Shown: positions 60,290-64,000 of the stretch, piece after piece
Position numbering within the stretch: position 1 is the stretch's first letter
Layout of the letters: every line of letters starts with the position of its first letter
Assembly: GCA_032718565.1 (NCBI GenBank)
Contig: JAVGVS010000020.1
Coordinates: 2,279,215 to 2,343,214 of the forward strand
Direction of reading: 5' to 3'
Length of the DNA stretch: 64,000 bases
Source of the DNA: Distichodus sexfasciatus
Lineage: Eukaryota > Chordata > Actinopteri > Characiformes > Distichodontidae
Notes under the pieces: generated by a model
Told to the model about the DNA's origin: nothing
The model's database searches: none
The model's input: the letters and a program-made list of their open reading frames with translations, nothing else
Program-made: the position numbers and the translations under genes

Positions 60290-60830
60290 GCTTGAATTCC
60301 TTCAAAGCCGCGCAAAGAGGGTCATTGAGAACCGTCATTAGCACGTTGGTTTAGTCCCGCCGCCGCTGGGCTCTATCAGGCGAAGCCAGAGCGTTTATTT
60401 GGGCGTATAATGTGAACCTCAGGACGGAGGTATAAGTTATCATTAGCTGAATGACAAACGGCGGGTGGAGATCGCGTCTTCTGCTTTCGCTTCTTTGTGT
60501 CCGCTGCCACTCTCTTTTTGTTCCCGAGGAATCGTGAACACGGGGTCACTGTTCGAAACAAGAGCGCTGATGGGCACCTGGTCTCTTCTCACGGCTTTAA
60601 ATGGAGACGTAGCCACGATAGCTTCCAGGCCGCTGGATGCACTTCCCACTCGCTGCTCTTCGTCTTCAATTAGACTCCAGTTGTCTGGATTGAGTTGTGA
60701 TTGAAAACTTTAATTAATGGGCTTATCTGGCGTTTCGTCGCCACGCTTCTTGGAGAAGAAGTGTGAGCACTAGTGCCCTGGATAGCGTTTAATTAAATTG
60801 CGTAAGTTCTGCTATAGTCATGGCTAATCA
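60290..60830. promoter_or_regulatory. candidate conserved noncoding block
   Basis: Balanced, repeat-poor DNA with GGCGTATAATGTGAACCTCA, ATCATTAGCTGAATGACAAA and GATAGCGTTTAATTAAATTG. It differs sharply from the neighbouring SINE-rich DNA. No coding evidence beyond short frames. The regulatory role is conjecture. Confidence 0.3.
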
Positions 60831-61179
60831 TTCCGCCATCTGTCTCTCTAATCATAGGCGCATATACGACATTGAAGAAAACAGTCACAACCTGTTGTCA
60901 ACGCTGCCCAGAATAGCAAACCTGGCCTTATGTTTGTTGAGAAGATTAATTTTTGCTAGATTGGATCCTTTTGATTTTTGATTAATGGTGAACATTGTAA
61001 ACATTGTTACCTACGTTCTTCTTGTATCGCTTGTTGACAAATTAAGTGGAGGACATATCATGGTGGAGTGCACCATACATCGACCCACATTGATATCAAT
61101 TTAATGATCAATGTTGCTACGAGTCCAGAGTATCGATCCAAAAGGACACGCAAAATTGTGACGCGCTCCACACTTTCGA

Positions 61180-61412
61180 GGCAGTTGGTAGCTTGGCAAC
61201 TGTTAGGAATCTGCCCCGTGATCAGAAGGTTGCTGGTTTAAGTCCCAGACCGGTAAAAGTTCCACTGAGGTACCCATGAGCAAGGTAGTTATTTCCAAGC
61301 ACCAGCGCCAGGGGTGCCGCTTAGAGCTGCCCACTGCTCCTTCTGGGCGGATGGGGCCACCTGTAGAGGTCACTGCATGTTGTGTTGTAGGGTTCACAAT
61401 GACAAATAATCA
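61180..61412 (+). repeat. family-B SINE-like repeat (left member of an inverted pair)
   Basis: GAGGCAGTTGGTAGCTTGGC, GATCAGAAGGTTGCTGGTTT, GCTGCCCACTGCTCCTTCTG and AATGACAAATAATCACCTAC. Confidence 0.88.
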
Positions 61413-61440
61413 CCTACTTCTACAAATAAAAAACCAGGAG

Positions 61441-61672
61441 TGATTTTTCGTCATTGTGAACACAGCACTGTACATACCTCTAGTTAATTGCACATACAAA
61501 ATGTACTCTGCACGGAGCTATCTATGACAGAGCAGTGGCAGTTGAAAATGGGCAGCACCGGTGAGCAGTGCTTGGGGCGGTTACCTTACTCATGAGTACC
61601 TTAGTGGTACCGGGAATCTGTGATCATGTGGCCAACTCCCTAACTGTTGTGCTAGCAATTGCCCCAACTTGA
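61441..61672 (-). repeat. family-B SINE-like repeat (right member of an inverted pair)
   Basis: Reverse copy with TCGTCATTGTGAACACAGCA, GGTGAGCAGTGCTTGGGGCG, CATGAGTACCTTAGTGGTAC and ending GCTAGCAATTGCCCC. The 3' ends of the two copies face each other with under 30 bp between. Confidence 0.85.
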
Positions 61673-62789
61673 ATAACGTTTTTGTTATTTTTGTCATTTT
61701 AAATTATTAATGGAAGTATGATAATAAAATCAATATATGAAACTGATCACTGGCTCTTAAAGTGAACGAATTCGAATCTGATATTTTATAGCAGACTTTC
61801 TGATCTCAGGACAATCATGCATTGAATCGACATATGGTATGGAAAGTGTGAGGATTATTTGTCAGTGTGAACACACCACAGCACAACACATGCACTACAA
61901 CCCACTGCTCCTTCCTGCAACACAAATATCTACGGCAGATTTTAAAGATCAGACTCCAAATCTTGACATATTCTCCAATAGCTGAAAAAGCTTGACTTTG
62001 CTCACTACGAAATAGCGTTAAAAATCTACAGACTTAATTAGGAACATGATATTTAGGGACAAAAACGATTTTTGAAGATGATAAGATAAAGGTAGCCAGA
62101 CAAGATAAAGTAAAACGGTGAGTCGATGTATAATACGCATCATATCTGTACAAAATTGCATCATATTATTGGGACCATTTAAAATGAGTGTCCTGGCGGT
62201 TTGAGTGGATGAATAAAAAGGATTTAATTTTGTGCCACAGATGAGAAGTCGAAGTCAAATACCAAGTTTGATTGCCTTTAAAATTGAAAAATAATGGTGG
62301 TCTGTGTGATATTGGACAAATGAAGGAAAGGATGGACTTAATTGAAATAGATGCTGTCTCCTGTCAGACGGGTCCTTCTGTTCTTCGGATCAAGCTTCGA
62401 ATCCAAAAAATAGATTTGACGGAGGAAGAAAAATGTAGTGTCGAAACGTATCCGTTTTTAAGGAGGAGGAAAGAATGAAGAAAAGAATGAGGAAACATGA
62501 TGGAATAAATGAGAGCATGGGCCAAAAAGTGAGAAATGAAATGATAGAAATGAGCATGAGAGTGACCATGTTAAAATTGTACAAGATTGTTCATCGGAGT
62601 GATCCGGGCCACATAGTGTTGGATGTGAAATGAAGAGCATGATGAGTTACAGATCTATTGAGGGTATATTTAGGGGAAAAGGTAGAAAAATGAAAAGGAA
62701 GAAATTATGGAATAAATGACACAGATTATCCGTAGGTGTAATATACAATGGGGGGAAAGGAGGAGATGGGTTTTACAATAATAATAATA
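61673..62789 (+). other. downstream DNA with a SINE scrap
   Basis: A family-B fragment lies at about 61855-61925 (GTCAGTGTGAACACACCACA). No gene recognised in the rest. Confidence 0.5.
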
Positions 62790-63840
62790 AGAGATGTAGC
62801 CGATCCGATATGTGGATCGGTATCGGTCCGATAACGGGCCCAAACAGCTGGATCGGGTATCGGTGGCATTGGGGCGTTCTATGGAGCCGGTCTGTAAATG
62901 TGTGCACCCTTAATTCGTTATGTATGGGAAGTGGCACTGCGGTAAAATAGAGCTGAAACCATTGTTCCAATAACTCGACTAATAATTCTATTACAAAAAA
63001 CGGTCGAGGCAATTCTTCAGAATCGAGCTCATTTAATCTATTTTACTCACTTTAGCAGCTTCGCTTGTAGTTCACATGGACGCTCAGTAGTGACAAGTGG
63101 CGCGATCACGACTAGGCCTGATCCCTCTGCATGTGAAAGTATTTGTGAGATGTTCTGTGCACTAAAACAGAAGTAAATGCATAAAAACACATAAATGACA
63201 TTTTTCGCGATGTAAACGCAGGCGCAGTTAATGAGCGATAAGAGCCATTCCTCGCTAAAACGCTCCAGTTCGATCAAAATGTCCCCTTTTATTACAGACA
63301 CAAACCATATTTTAGCTGCTAAATAACTGTAATAACCAGCGTTCTACTCACAGTTCTGCCGTTTATTTAAATTTTCCCTTGTTTATTCTGGAACACGCGC
63401 CCAGCACTTCATTGTACACATAGGATTGTGGGAAATGTAGTTTTCTGCAAAAGCAGCTCATTTTATAGGCCAAATTGGTTCAAAATGACAATCTTCAGTA
63501 TTTCATTTTCAATTGATCAGTTTTTTCAATTTTATAATGTTATAGTGTAACCATAAGAAAGAAGAAAGATGAGTATGTTCAAAACGAACAATTTTTGAGA
63601 ACAAGTAATTTAGGATATACATATGTGTGTGTAATTATTACATTGTTTTAGTAGGAAAACAGTATTTAAATCACATTTCCTTAAGCATAACAATAATCTC
63701 AGTCATGTATTCAGACATTTTAAAGCATTATTTTATGTTTAAAAAAAGACTCATAGGATTTGTATCGGTATCGGCAGATATCCAAATTTACAATATCGGT
63801 ATCGGTATCGGACATAAAAAAGTGGTATCGGACCATCTCT
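62790..63840. mobile_element. 1.05-kb non-autonomous TIR element, hAT-like
   Basis: Left end AGAGATGTAGCCGATCCGAT and right end (reversed) AGAGATGGTCCGATACCACT, with several GGTATCGG copies near each end. It sits in a TAA-type trinucleotide stretch, so the target duplication cannot be read. The interior has no recognisable transposase. Confidence 0.82.
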
Positions 63841-63946
63841 AATAATAATAGATCAACAATAATGAAATATCTGTGTAAGAATGCTCGAAACCATAAAAGC
63901 CAACTAAATACGTTACGCAATGTAAGAGTGCCCAGTAGTCAAACTA

Positions 63947-64000
63947 GGGCAGTTGGTAGTGTATCAATTAGGAGTTGATCAGAGGGTCGCCGGGTCAACA
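63947..64000 (+). repeat. family-B SINE-like repeat, cut by window end
   Basis: GGGCAGTTGGTAGTGTATCA followed by a B-box-like CGCCGGGTCAACA region matches the 5' ends of other family-B copies. Confidence 0.75.

Overview
The window is intronic and flanking DNA of a vertebrate nuclear genome, almost certainly a teleost fish. The evidence is spliced exons with consensus GT/AG sites, very abundant microsatellites, tRNA-derived SINE-like repeats of the fish type, and many short non-autonomous DNA transposons. Nothing indicates bacteria, plasmid or virus.

One protein-coding gene is supported: the 3' part of an MDGA gene (MAM domain-containing glycosylphosphatidylinositol anchor protein), most likely mdga1, on the + strand. 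Eight exons (3555-3821, 4698-4846, 15557-15731, 20079-20231, 20868-21029, 31262-31392, 39036-39141, 53993-54090) join in a consistent reading frame. They encode about 412 residues: the last Ig-like domain, a fibronectin type III-like domain, a complete MAM domain with four cysteines, and a C-terminal hydrophobic GPI-attachment signal followed by a stop at 54088-54090. The signal peptide and earlier Ig domains must lie upstream of the window. In other vertebrates MDGA proteins sit on the neuronal surface and bind neuroligins, limiting neurexin-neuroligin synapse formation.

Layout: 1-3554 is the preceding intron. 4847-15556 is a repeat-rich intron with a 90-bp higher-order satellite, several miniature inverted-repeat elements and a GT-rich minisatellite. 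15732-20078 holds a 1.3-kb pyrimidine tract and a SINE with target-site duplications. 21030-31261 holds several repeat families and a 650-bp CAT/CAC tract. 31393-39035 and 39142-53992 hold more TIR elements, GA tracts, a 22-bp tandem array framed by inverted termini, and an internally deleted mariner. 54091-64000 is 3' UTR and/or intergenic DNA with a decayed minus-strand open-frame remnant, paired SINEs and a 1.05-kb TIR element. I found no other intact gene, no tRNA or rRNA gene, and no CRISPR array. Most long open frames lie in simple repeats.
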